31,573 nucleotides of DNA from positions 4,433-36,005 of the forward strand of contig RDEW01000107.1 in NCBI GenBank assembly GCA_011109175.1. The letters are read 5' to 3'. The notes under the pieces were generated by a model, which was not told the DNA's origin, searched no databases, and was given only the letters and a program-made list of their open reading frames with translations. This DNA is from Dicyema japonicum. Lineage: Eukaryota > Dicyemida > Rhombozoa > Dicyemidae. The stretch's first letter is position 1, and every line of letters starts with the position of its first letter. Positions 1 through 10,779 of the stretch are shown in pieces. A program made the translations under genes and the position numbers.

Positions 1-366
1 TTACTTCTATATCAGTACTTGAGACATCAGTATTCATACAACACTCTTATTTTATTTAAATTTAATAAATTTAATAATAAACTATTTTTGTATTTACAAA
101 AACTAAAACAAAAATAGAGTTAGGGGGCCGTATCCCTGGCTATTTATCTCCGAACTGGAGGTAAGAAGAGATAATTATTATATAAATTATTGACTGTATA
201 AATGATAGCATGCGAGTAGAACATAGATAAGTCACACTAGAAGGCTCACGGGAAGCTGAAATCGATATTGAAAATGCCGACGGAAGGCATGTGATTTGAA
301 GATGCTGCCTGCTCGAGGGTTAGAAAGACGGAATTGTTATCAGCATGGACGGTCGAAACTATTTCA
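1..366. other. No gene seen
   Basis: AT-rich start, then a mixed-composition stretch from 190. A start-less frame of about 57 codons (265-440) ends inside the tandem duplication; not supported further. Confidence 0.4.
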
Positions 367-620
367 TATGAAGAGCCTGGAAAATCAGATTGATATGATA
401 CACATGTTAGTTTGTAAGTTTCTTAAACGAAAGATTCGATAAAAACAGTTGTTTTTTGTGAGTGCCGCATAAGTTTTACATTATATGTATGTTTATGAAG
501 AGCCTGGAAAATCAGATTGATATGATACACATGTTAGTTTGTAAGTTTCTTAAACGAAAGATTCGATAAAAACAGTTGTTTTTTGTGAGTGCCGCATAAG
601 TTTTACATTATATGTATGTT
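367..620. repeat. 127-bp tandem duplication
   Basis: Two adjacent, essentially identical units, 367-493 and 494-620, starting TATGAAGAGCCTGG. A short frame ending VCKFLKRKIR-stop runs through the first unit; nothing recognisable is encoded. Near identity means the duplication is very recent or an assembly artefact. Confidence 0.9.
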
Positions 621-659
621 GATCAAAAACTCAAAAAATTAAAAAATAAAAATTAATAA

Positions 660-760
660 AGATTCTCCCACTGGTTACTTGGTCGAAGGATTCTCTTCCT
701 TTACTCTGTTCCTTATCTGCTCTTATTCTACTAGAGTAGCGTCATGTAATTAACTCGTCT
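660..760. repeat. Diverged repeat, copy 1
   Basis: About two-thirds similar to 30695-30790 (TACTTGGTCGAAGGATTCTC / TAATTGGCTGAAGATTTCTA; CTACTAGAGTAGCGTCATGT / CTATTAGAGTCGCATCATGT). Confidence 0.35.
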
Positions 761-1365
761 CAGGTGACTACCAGATACTAAAAAATCCTTCACTCCATTA
801 GAGAGATTCCTACAAATTGAAAAATTCGATGTTTTTTACTTTTCCGTTCGTTCTTGATGGACCTGTATGATACTAGAAGGTTTCTCTGTATCCGGATCCT
901 TTGTGCGCCTGAGACGTCCTATGCTAAAACTTCAAGTTTTTAATATCTCCTGATGTCTCCTGATCCCAACCCCTCCTCCATACCACGAGAATATGAAAGG
1001 GAAGAGTTTTTATTTGTCATAAAGCATTTTGGAAATTTTTAAGATTTTGTAGATAGAGTATATACTCGAAATTTGTATTAAGGCCGTTCGCTACAGTTAA
1101 TTAATACAAAACTTTTGGGAGATTCTAGCATAGCAACAGACTGTCAACCTTAAATCCACCAAGTGGACCATATGAGGTATAAATTTTGAAGAAATTTAAC
1201 TTTTTTGTTCAAAAATGTTAAGAACCAGCTTATGTGCACAATTCTAATAATATGCTTCTTTAACAGAGACTATATTCCAACATTCATGAGTAATGTTTAT
1301 CCTAAAATCTCCAAAATCGAACTCGTTGAATTTCCACCAAAAAATTCTTAAATTCCTTAGAATCT
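761..1365. other. No gene seen
   Basis: Intergenic sequence without a frame or repeat I can support. Confidence 0.4.
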
Positions 1366-1942
1366 AAGATGTCGCATTGACTGTTACTAAAACCACAAAA
1401 TTTACGTTAAATTTACTCAGAATCAGTACCTCTCCCGAACAAAGCAATTTTACAGCTTTCATCTACATACAGTCTAATTTTCTCTTCCAAGTTATCCATC
1501 ACTATGATACCCTCTCCATAAAGTTTCAAGATATCGAAAATAAAAAAAAAATTAGATAAATCAGTCAACCAACTCAACATAGTTTAAATCCGAGTTTCAG
1601 AACCTCCACTCTAACAGTTAAACGGATAATTCTAACAGACATATCTACTACAGTTAACTCAATCTGTCCAATCCTCCCATCATCCCTGCATTTTGTGCTA
1701 CAATGAAAAACATGCAAAACCAAGTGTCTACAAACTTTAGAGGCCTTCTGCACAGATTGGGCTAAATAATGCATGAAATCAACAGAGAAGAAAAAATCCT
1801 GCATTTTGTGCTACAATGAAAAACATGCAAAACCAAGTGTCTACAAACTTTAGAGGCCTTCTGCACAGATTGGGCTAAATAATGCATGAAATCAACAGAG
1901 AAGAAAAAATAGTTAAATAAGTGACAGCAGTTCGCCATTTCC
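1366..1942. repeat. Direct repeat copy 1, upstream of PIGO
   Basis: Matches 5469-5934 with only scattered substitutions and small indels, from AAGATGTCGCATTGACTG to GCCATTTCC. It is longer than copy 2 because of an internal 113-bp tandem duplication. Minus-strand frames (e.g. VCRHLVLHVFHC) are open in parts, but the second half shifts frame between copies, so a working gene is unlikely. Confidence 0.9.
1685..1910. repeat. 113-bp tandem duplication inside repeat copy 1
   Basis: Units 1685-1797 and 1798-1910 are nearly identical (start CCTGCATTTTGTGC). Copy 2 of the repeat at 5469-5934 has a single unit, so this duplication came after the repeat spread. Confidence 0.9.
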
Positions 1943-2170
1943 GGAATAACATGGGCCCAGCGTCGAAGGCCGTGAACTTTTTACTGGGGTTCCTCTCCAA
2001 CTAATCAGTCTCATAAACATATCACAGCCTCGATCGTTATCCTCTTATCCACAGCCTTTTTTGCTGCGTAAATCTTGTCCGAAGAGTAAACTTTATAATA
2101 TTTAGCGCAAAACGGTAATCAAAGCCGCCAAATTTTCTTAATAAAAGTGTTAATCATAAATCGTTCGCAA
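1943..2170. other. PIGO upstream region
   Basis: Unique sequence between repeat copy 1 and the PIGO ATG. A TTTATAATATTT block at 2091-2102 is a possible promoter element; AATAAAAG at 2140 is a possible splice-acceptor context. Confidence 0.3.
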
Positions 2171-4861
2171 ATGTTACTGCTTAAATGGGCGTTTTTAATA
2201 ATTTTTTATGCAATTAATTACAGGAGCTTTTCTGGTCATCTTATTAGTCTTCGGTATACGAAAAAACATCTCAAGGGAATCAGTAAAGACGAGGAACCAC
2301 AAAATCCCAAATTTAGAAAATCTATCGTGATTATTATCGATGGACTCAGATTTGATTCAGTTTTGGCCAACAGCACCAGAAATGCGACATACCTCAATCG
2401 ACTAACGAACCTATACAAAGTTCAATTAAATGAGCCCCAGAATACACGTGTTTATTCATTCAGCGGTAGATTTCCTGCCATGACCAGTAATCGGTTACGT
2501 TCAATTTTCAAAGGAATTTGGCATGGATTTGGAGATTTTGGATATATCCAAGATAACCTATTTAATCAGTTCCGATTAAATGGCAAGAAATTGGCCTTCG
2601 TTGGTGGAGTATCGTGTCCTAATATATTCGGACGTCCCTTTGAAGTAAATATTAGCATATATGACAACGATCTCGACGATATCTTCAGAATTGATGATCT
2701 CATTAATGAGAGCTTTATTGAATTTATAAAGCACAACACTTCTGACGTTTATGTAGCTCATTTTCTTGGAATGGATCACCTATACCACCTATTGGGTCTC
2801 AACCATCCAGAAATTCAACACCGTCTTGAGTTTTATGATCGTTTTATCGGGTAAGGGTCATTTTAACTAGTTCAGAAAATTATTGCCTTTAATTGACGAA
2901 GAAACCGTATTGTTCGTTCTAGGGGACCACGGATCTGTTCCAAATGGGTCTCACGGAGATAACCTCGAGGAGGAGGACAGTGCCCTGTTTATATATAGTA
3001 AAAAACAGCTATCACCCACTCCATTGAACATTGTGATCTTTGATTTATTAATCTAGAACGAAATTCAGCGAATTGAACAAGATCAATTCGCTCCCACCAT
3101 GGCTATGTTAATGGGAGTAAACATTCCCTTCCAGAACATGGGGACCTTTATTAAGGATATCGATTATGGCGGCATCTCGGTATTCATTATTTTAACAAAT
3201 TTAGGAGTTCAACTTGAGTAGAATAAATAGTAAGCAAATTATCAAGTTCTACAAATCGTTAAATCTAATTTCGTCCCCATTTGAAAAAAATAAAATTATG
3301 AAGGACATCAAAGAGGCTGAATTCAAGACTGCCATTGGAGATTTCGATGATGCGACTGAAATATATTTACGAATAATGAAACGAATAAAGGATCTGCTTT
3401 ACACTAAGTGGAGCCTATGTGATGGTTCAGAACTACCATATCACGTGGTTTTTACGTTCTACGTTAATTTGGGAATTTTAATTCTGTATATCAACAAGAT
3501 CCCTCCAATATTGATGAGTTTGTTGGTTGGAACATTTGGAGTTGCTCAATTTTTCTTTCCCCTCATTCCATTCCTCATTTCTTTCTGCTTAACGGCAGTA
3601 TTCGTCGCTATTACACTTTACAGGAAACTGAGTCCCATCACGATTGGGTCACTTTTGGGAATATTCTATGCACTGTTCATTTATGTCTATTTATATCGGA
3701 TGGAAATTAACAATTTTAGCTCAATGTGGCTGGTCCTTACCTCATTCGCTTTGGTTTTGGTTTGCAATGTAAGGCCTCGCCTTAAAAATGAATGGATTAT
3801 CTCCGGTTTGTCAGGCACGTTGATCCTCTTCCTTATAATCTGCTCGAGTTTATTCCGATATTGTGAAAAATGGCCGTGCTCTGGTAATCTGTACTCGACT
3901 GAAGTATCTACTCTATCTTCAGGCCAACTCATTTCCGTCTACATATTGGTCTTCATAATACTGATTGGGGGACAATATTCCATCATAAAATTCGAAATAT
4001 TGCCTGCGGTAAAATTTTTTGCCTCAGTCGCCTTAATCTTCATGATTTTGTTTGATTTTCACTATTTGAGATATTTCGACGATTACATACAAATCAGTTT
4101 CTTCCGACAACGTTACTTGTCATTTTTGTTTTACTTTTCGCTAATTATGGCATCAATAACCGTCCCACTTAGTGCCATATATTCATTGGTTATGAAGAAA
4201 CCGATCAAATTGATGAAATATTACAACTCATTTGCTGTTATTGCCACTCTCTTGTGCATTTTTGTCAACAATATACTTATCAATTACCATTTTGTGCTTT
4301 ATTTCCTAATCATATTCGTTTACATCAATTTTATTAGGAAATTTGCAGTAAAAAACAAAAATATTGAGTTGTTGAACTTTCATAACACGTTCTTTGATGT
4401 TAGTTTTTGGTTTTTCCTGACTCTATCGTTTTTCTACGCGACTGGACATGACCACTCATTTACCACCATTCATTGGAGTGCCTCGGCATTTCTTTTAAGA
4501 GGAGATTACTATAAAATCATAGGTTTGATGTTTATCTAATCAAGTCTTTTTGAACTTCATCGAATTGTCCACTTTTGTCATTCTGGGGTCTCTATTTTTG
4601 CCTTACACGGTTAATCACGAGTCCTCGTACAAACTTCAAGAGTATTTCAAATTGACCTGTCTTCATTTCATCCTCTCTAACATATTAGTTTTAATTATAG
4701 TGAAGCTTTTAGATTGGATCATCGATATTGCAGTTTGTAAAGTACAAATGCGATTCTGCTAACAACCCCAGACTGCATTTTGCCTTTTACAACGACGAAA
4801 CATACTATATGATTTCGAACAGAATGTCCCTGTTTTGTGTTGGATTAGTTTCGCTTATTAA
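2171..4861 (+). CDS. PIGO: GPI ethanolamine phosphate transferase 3 (PIG-O), six exons with tiny introns
   Basis: ER membrane enzyme that adds ethanolamine phosphate to the third mannose of the GPI precursor. Exons: 2171-2850, 2876-3032, 3057-3179, 3205-4522, 4545-4741, 4772-4861; the sum is 2565 nt (854 aa; human about 1090). Introns are 25, 24, 25, 22 and 30 nt, all GT-AG, and each restores the frame. The N-terminal signal anchor (residues 1-15) is followed by a lumenal alkaline-phosphatase-fold domain with likely metal or catalytic residues D57 (IIIDGLRFD), T105 (PAMTSNRLR), D202 and H206 (HFLGMDHLYH), D244/H245 (GDHG) and H253. About ten or more membrane segments follow, with the PIGO-type motif TGHDHSFTTIHW. 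The usual GH of the family's DHCGH is YH here. I chose the ATG at 2171 because it opens the hydrophobic anchor; the frame is open upstream to a GTG at 2147. The last exon (QRRNILYDF) aligns with the family C-terminus, but a 39-nt intron (4733-4771) fits equally, so the C-terminus is less certain. Family assignment is strong. Confidence 0.93.
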
Positions 4862-4931
4862 CTATGCTTATTAACTTTATTTTCTTGGTTATTAACCGCA
4901 GATCAATGATTTATGGTTAATTGCGACAAGC

Positions 4932-5108
4932 TAGCTTAAAGTACAATGTATACTTGGGAGATAAAAGTTAGCATCAACAACCTGAGCCTATATGCGCAGT
5001 CTAGAATAGATTATTTTAAATAGCTTAAAGTACAATGTATACTTGGGAGATAAAAGTTAGCATCAACAACCTGAGCCTATATGGCAGTCTAGAATAGATT
5101 ATTTTAAA
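4932..5108. repeat. 89-bp tandem duplication
   Basis: Units 4932-5020 and 5021-5108 start TAGCTTAAAGTACAATG and differ by one base deletion (TATGCGCAG versus TATGGCAG). Lies 70 bp after the PIGO stop. Confidence 0.9.
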
Positions 5109-5109
5109 T

Positions 5110-5468
5110 ATTTTGGGTTTCTCAGTGGTTGCAGATAAATAGTGAGAACCTTTTAAGGGATATTTTGCGTCTCTTTTTATTTATTTATTTTATTACCCCA
5201 GGATCACTGTGTTAAAGGAAAAGGATATAGTTTCTAACTAAATTAGTCTTTACTATAGCCCACCTCATTAGAGGCAATTTCCCGTCTCTTTTGTATCATT
5301 TAATTAAAGAATCTTAAAAATTTCTTAGTGTTCTTGGGGTAATAAAAAAAATATCTTGTTATGCAAATATGGATGCTATCTGTATTTGATTCTAAGTAAG
5401 TTGCTAATTCACTCGTTGATTTGAAGATCAATCTTACACTGGCTAATTCGTATCTTTTCGTCCTCCTT
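5110..5468. other. No gene seen
   Basis: Contains the short dispersed repeat near 5185-5222 and an AATAAA at 5340; otherwise nothing supported. Confidence 0.4.
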
Positions 5469-5934
5469 AAGATGTCGCATTGACTGTTACTAAAACCACA
5501 AAATTTACGTTAAATTTACTCAGAATCAGTACCTCTCCCGAACAAAGAATTTTACAGCTTTCATCTACATACAGTCTAATTTTCTTTTCCAAGTTATCCA
5601 TCACTATGATACCCTCTCCATAAAGTTTCAAGATATCGAAAATAAAAAAAATAAAATTAGATAAATCAGTCAACCAACTCAACATAGTTTAAATCCGAGT
5701 TTCAGAACCTCCACTCTAACAGTTAAACGGATCATTCTAACAGACATATCTACTACAGTTAACCCAATCTGTCCAATCCTCCCATCAGCCTTGCATTTTG
5801 TGCTACAATGAAAAACATGCAAAACCAAGTGTCTACAAACTTTAGAGGCCTTCTGCACAGATTGGGCTAAATAATGCATGAAATCAACAGAGAAGAAAAA
5901 ATAGTTAAATAAGTGACAGCAGTTCGCCATTTCC
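5469..5934. repeat. Direct repeat copy 2, downstream of PIGO
   Basis: Same orientation as 1366-1942 and near identical. It ends at the same base (..GCCATTTCC), after which the flanks diverge completely. Confidence 0.9.
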
Positions 5935-5939
5935 ATCAG

Positions 5940-6600
5940 AAATTGCTAACAAACAAACNGACAACACCATGGAGCAGATCACCTTCAACATGGAGCTGTT
6001 CCCGTTTTTTGGATTAATTTGATTAACCCATACATCCTACCAAAAGCATCCTGTCCAAAATCCAACACCTCAAACATACCCCGCCTCTCAGTATTAAAGA
6101 ACATTTTAATATGCGGCGACCTAAATGCCCGACACCCCGTTAGGCTTGCTTCACAATTTCTGACAGCTGAGGCGAGTTCATCGCAAATGGTCTTGTTAAT
6201 ATAATTATCCTGAATGACTTTAAATTAGACACAAGAATCCCAATCCCATCGTCCTTTTTAAGAAGATTTCGGAGACTCCGGACATTGCAGACAGAAGCGA
6301 AAAGTTTCAAGAACTATAAGAAGGTTGACTGGCATGGCATCTCTAACTTCGTTGATATGGAATTGGTCAAAGGACTACCATCCCATAAACGTTCAATAGA
6401 TGAAGCTGCAAAAATCATAAGTGTGGCCATTCAAAGGCTGACAACATATTTATTCCTTTTTTTTATACCTACCCTCAATTTCCGGACACTTACACTCATA
6501 ATACGAAAAAACCTTATGAAAAAATGCTATCCGACGGAGTTGAAATCTATCGGAAAACAAAATAAAAGTATCAACAAAAACATAATAGACCACTAGGCTC
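5940..6600 (+). mobile_element. Jockey-like LINE relic, end of endonuclease domain
   Basis: Plus-strand frames carry ILICGDLNARHP (the GD.NA.H motif of LINE endonuclease/exonuclease/phosphatase domains). They are followed in another frame by YKKVDWHGISNFVDMEL ... KRSIDEAAKIISVAIQ, the linker between endonuclease and reverse transcriptase in jockey-type ORF2. Several frame breaks and stops; no RT follows. Contains an undetermined base at 5959. Confidence 0.62.
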
Positions 6601-6689
6601 AGAGATGGTGTCTGTCATCAATGAGTCTTGAAAGCTCGAAAACCGGAGGGAGAAACTGCTTCGTACTTGCAGAAAATATTATTTGTCAA

Positions 6690-7490
6690 GACACCCGCAC
6701 TTGTTTATTTCATTATTAACCAAAAGCACAGTTGCTGAACACATTAATAAAATGTCTTTGAATTTGAAAAACCAATTAAAGGCTGAATTGTTAAAATTTG
6801 ACTATTTCATTCAATTGTCGACTTTGTTGGAATTGTACAATTTGCAATCCTTTTAGAGACTGTGATTCAGATTTTAACATTAATGTAGAATTTCTCGAAC
6901 TGAGACCAATTCACGAGACTACGACAAGTTAAGACATCTTTGTTAAACTACTAAAAATTCTTTGTCTATGGGCTTGATTTGAAGAAGCCTGTACGTTTTT
7001 GCTCATAGTAAACTGCTGATATGAATAATCAGTTCAGCGAGATTCCTTCTTATACTCGAGTCCTCTGGTTATCATTTCACAAAGTTGTCTAAAGATTTTA
7101 TTTGTTGGAATTCCTGCTTTCCTTTCATATCTTCCTAGAAAGTTCTCAAAAATTTGAGACAAAAATCATTACTATGTTGGGTTCGACATATGTTTTTGAA
7201 CAACTTCTATTTATGAAATTGACAAAAACTGGTCAAAAAGCAAGACTCACTGATGAAAAATCATCCGCTTAATAAAAGTCGGAACCACACGAATGGCTGC
7301 GTCCGACATATCAAAAATTGTATCCAAAAAAGAAAATTAAAGGGTGGTGATTAAATAATTAAGTTTCTCTTATTCTTTGTTTTTTATTAAAATAAATATA
7401 TGCTTAAAAAATACATATCAGAACTAATCTTCCCTTGATAAGAAATTATTATAAATGCGGCCCTCGAAGAGAAATGAGTTTGACACCTTT
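6690..7490 (+). mobile_element. hAT transposon relic (ZBED5/GTF2IRD2-like C-terminus plus 3' end)
   Basis: Broken plus-strand frames give LGSTYVFEQLLFMKL, then KARLTDEKSSA and ISKIVSKKK, the typical end of ZBED5/GTF2IRD2-class hAT transposases (FGSTYVCEQLF..MK, RLTDE.L). About 130 bp later the sequence GCGGCCCTCGAAGAGAAATG then AGTTTGACACC matches the characteristic 3' terminus of such elements. No intact 5' end seen; many stops. Confidence 0.65.
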
Positions 7491-7794
7491 TTTCTAGGCT
7501 CATTCTTCGCCAGTCCTGAAAGCCGCCGATTAACTAAAAACTCAAACATGCTCGGGCCATTAATTCTCGATGTCTCAACAGAGATTGGCTGAAAACCGAA
7601 CGGGTACTTGCTCTTTTTCGAATCTTCAACATAAAGTCATCTTAGAACTCACGCGCAACGATGACTTGAGCAGATTCGCATTGGAGAAAAAAATCCGTTA
7701 ACGTTGAATTTCAAGCAAAACACCTCGCTTAACTTCATGAGATGGTCTTTACGCCATCTAGCTTCTTCCCATCATCTCCATCGAGACAGTCGGG

Positions 7795-8680
7795 TTCCCT
7801 AAAGCAAGTAAACCCATCGTATTCGCTAGCTTCATTGCTTTCATGAAGTTTACCCTTTTGTTTATTTCTATAGGAATTTTGTCCATTTGAGCTCTCGGAC
7901 GCAAAGAGTCTCCCATTGCACGCTCGGTGGAGTCTCCAAGTCCAATCCTAGTATATTTTCAAAGAGCACTGAAATCACGGATGAGATGAGGAAATTAGTA
8001 AAAATATTAATTATTTCAATTTATTATTATTTTTATAAATATTTAAATAATATAGTCCATGCTTTTCTTTATCGTGTCTTGTACTTTCTTTAGTGGCCAT
8101 TTTTAAACATTTTGGTCAATCCGGAAAGTAACATAATATTGCCAATTTCGGATCATGGCATACATTAAAAACAAATTCGATGTTTTACATGATGATTTGA
8201 TAGGGACATATGAATTATAATGATTTCCTATCTTTCTGATAAACTCTATATACTTGTTCAAATTTTTTTGTTTAACTTTAGCATTACATTTCTGCACGGA
8301 TCTCCGTCCTTCACTGACTTGTGTGGACTTAATGATGGAATACCGAGCAAAGTTGAGGGACCTTCTTGGACGTGTAGGATTCCACATTTATCTTGCTCGG
8401 TCTTTGAAATATTTTAATTCGTTGAACATACATCAATGATTACTGTGACTTGTGGTTTCTCTTTCTTAAGGTTGATGCTGAAGAGTCCATTGAGGTGAGG
8501 TATCTACCGCTTTCATATACGAAGAGAGTTGTCCCGTCAGGTCTTTTGTCGACTGAGGCCAGTCCTAGATACAAATGATCATTGAACTGGGAATCTGGAA
8601 GCTTCAACTCTCCACAATATTTTTAATGGATCTGTGATCAAAGTGTCAGGTTTTACATTATGAAATGATTCTATGTATGA
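7795..8680 (-). mobile_element. LINE 3' fragment, copy 1 of a dispersed pair
   Basis: About 85% similar along its length to 18035-18915. In minus sense it encodes KRPDGTTLFVYESGRYL (the post-RT KRPDG.TL...GR.L motif of an invertebrate non-LTR ORF2), followed with frame breaks by VTVIIDVCSTN, EQDKCGI and KQKNLNKYIEF. The part below 8100 is likely 3' tail. Confidence 0.55.
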
Positions 8681-8793
8681 TAATAAAATTTTTAATATCT
8701 ACCTAAAATTCATCCAATTTGCAATCAACTATAAAAAACAGCATTAATAGTCAATATTCGAAGAACCGTACAAGGATACTAAAAAAATATTCA

Positions 8794-9025
8794 ATGTCCA
8801 ACAACCACAAAAAGTCTATATTTTGTAATCAGAAAACGTTAAGTGTAAAAAATTGCATCCGCTGCCTTATGTTATTCGTAAGTGGAATAATTCCTAATTT
8901 GAGTGAGGTATTTCCACTGACGTTTTTTTTAGGAAATTATGGAATTTCAATTCGATCATTGTTCACTTCCTCTTCATAACCTGCAGCCTAATAAACAAAT
9001 GACGCACTTTAATTATCCATTTTGA
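8794..9025 (+). CDS. Possible two-exon small gene
   Basis: ATG at 8794 opens a frame to 8907. Removing 8908-8932 (25 nt, GTATTT...TTTAG) joins it in frame to 8933-9025, giving 69 aa (begins MSNNHKKSIFCNQK, ends HFNYPF). An alternative GTAAGT...TTTGAG pair (8878-8903, 26 nt) gives a stop at once, and unspliced reading gives a different C-terminus ending at 8979. No family recognised. Evidence is only the intron-like length and an open frame. Confidence 0.25.
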
Positions 9026-9124
9026 ACTATTTTTGTCCAACAACAGCCTGCCGCCAAGAGTAGTCATGTATTCATCAGTTACAAATCAGCCTGGGCAGAA
9101 CTCACACTTTATCCAAGGCATTGA

Positions 9125-9222
9125 AAATGTTCTTGACTTCTCGTTCTTTTCTTTTTTGCTTGTGTGTGAGTGCTAAGACAATCTGCTCCAGCAGTGATGA
9201 AACACTAATAACGGCGTCACTC
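9125..9222 (-). mobile_element. SINE body fragment
   Basis: Reverse complement carries GACGAGTGACGCCGTTATTA, the CACTG and CACTCACACA blocks and the A-rich stretch of the SINE at 15382-15722. Confidence 0.6.
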
Positions 9223-9559
9223 GTCAGCCCACTCGTTCTCTGTCCAATCAAGAATAAATATCCTTAATCTTTTCATTAAGCTAAACATCAGACTGTTGAA
9301 CATCGACTTCGTTTCTATACAAGACATTCATAAAGTTCAGAGTTTTTTTAACTAAATTAATTTTTATTTTTTTCATTTAAAAAGTAAGTAATTTTTTATT
9401 TAAATTTATAACAGTTATTACACGTTGCGTGTGTTTTTTAGCATCTTGGGATCAAGACTTTCAGGCAACGACGAGAGTAGAACATTTCCTAACTGTTTGC
9501 TTTTGTGGCTGAACGAAATCGAAGGACTATCAGCCGTTAGAAATCCGTTAAATTCCTAT
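9223..9559. other. No gene seen
   Basis: AT-rich runs at 9340-9415; no supported frame. Confidence 0.4.
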
Positions 9560-9950
9560 TCATCTGTGACAAGAAAATGTTAAACAAGTCAATTGAAGCT
9601 AAACAATGTGATAAAAGGATTAACCTACTGAAAAGATTAATGAATCAATGGAAAATCAGGAACGATCCCGTACATAAAACGCTTTACATTGAGCCATTCA
9701 TTTCATATGCATGTGCCACATGGGGACCCTACATATCGTGAACTAGTTTTAGAAATCGCGACTACTCAAAATGGCTTTTTGGGGAGTCAGAGAAATAGTC
9801 TACAGACAAAAAGAACATGATACCGACAACCTTGAGGGAACAACAGAAGAGGCTTGATCAACGTGATAGGTAGACAACCTGACCTAAACGAGCTGTTTAG
9901 GATTAACAGAAGAAAAATCAAGTCACCTGAGATTTGTCGACATCATATAG
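9560..9950 (+). mobile_element. LINE ORF2 C-terminal relic (jockey-like)
   Basis: Frame with RINLLKRLMNQWKIR ... KTLYIEPFISYACATWGP resembles the post-RT thumb of jockey/CR1-type elements (L...LY...I.P...YA.P.W). Stops follow at once. Family assignment is moderate. Confidence 0.42.
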
Positions 9951-10524
9951 TTTGTTTTTTAGTTTAACGATGGTCATTGAATGCAGTAGTCTATTAATTT
10001 ATTTTACTTGTTTTCCATGAAAATTCATTTATGACAACGATGAAATTAAAAATTCTGTGTTATTCGCTCGATTTAGGTAGTGAGTGAAGAAATGATTGTG
10101 TCCAGACATTAAGCCAGCAGTAGGTATTGGGAAAAATTTTTATGTTTCTTCATGGAAATTCTTAATTACACGGTGGCAACGCTTACTATAGCGAAAACGG
10201 ACAATGTCCCCTGAGAACGTCCGTCATTGGTAGCTACGTTCCTGTTAGCCACCAGGTTCTGTCACATTGATATGACTTGTTGGTAAATAAAGACAATATA
10301 GAAGTTGGTTTAGTCTTACATCCGAATGTTGACGAGGATATTAGACAATAGTCTTTAAAATATCGGTTTCATACATGTGAGTGTCAATCATCGTTACATT
10401 TGATTCCCTGTAGATAAACTTCAGAATTTTTAAAATTGTGTTGTTTGCACCATCATAAATCGGTATGTTAAAGATTTAAATTTTTGAAGCATCTCTCCTT
10501 ACAAAAATCACGATACAGACTATT
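9951..10524. other. No gene seen
   Basis: No supported frame or repeat. Confidence 0.4.
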
Positions 10525-10710
10525 TAGCACTGAACTGAGACTTAATCACATTAAATATGTTAGATTTAATTATAATTGGAATAAGTAAGGAAAAGTACGG
10601 TGATGCGATCAACAAAATCGTCCTTGAGTTTCTTGTACTTATTAGTTCATGGGAATCCGTTATTAACAATTTCCTAAGAGAAATGTCGTCAGTCACTTAG
10701 CAAACTAAAA
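10525..10710 (-). repeat. Dispersed repeat, copy 1
   Basis: Similar to 27880-28065. Minus-strand sense in both gives DDISL(R/K)KLL and related residues, suggesting a piece of transposon coding sequence that I cannot name. Confidence 0.55.
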
Positions 10711-10779
10711 ATTATATATTTTTGTTCGTTATTGACCAAAAAACGTTTTATTAAATAAGGTACCGTTTGCCACACGTTT

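Noticed and set aside
371-440. Plus-strand coding end (LENQIDMIHMLVCKFLKRKIR without its last residue is visible)
   Set aside because: Very short, no start or intron chain upstream, and it lies in a tandem duplication.
1366-5934. LTR retrotransposon with PIGO inside
   Set aside because: The repeats lack TG..CA ends, primer-binding site and polypurine tract, and no gag or pol lies between them.
5467-5936. Minus-strand protein gene inside the direct repeat
   Set aside because: The open frames differ between the two near-identical copies because of indels, and no intron of the local size joins them convincingly.
8878-8903. 26-nt GTAAGT...TTTGAG intron
   Set aside because: Splicing it gives an immediate stop; the 8908-8932 alternative keeps a frame.
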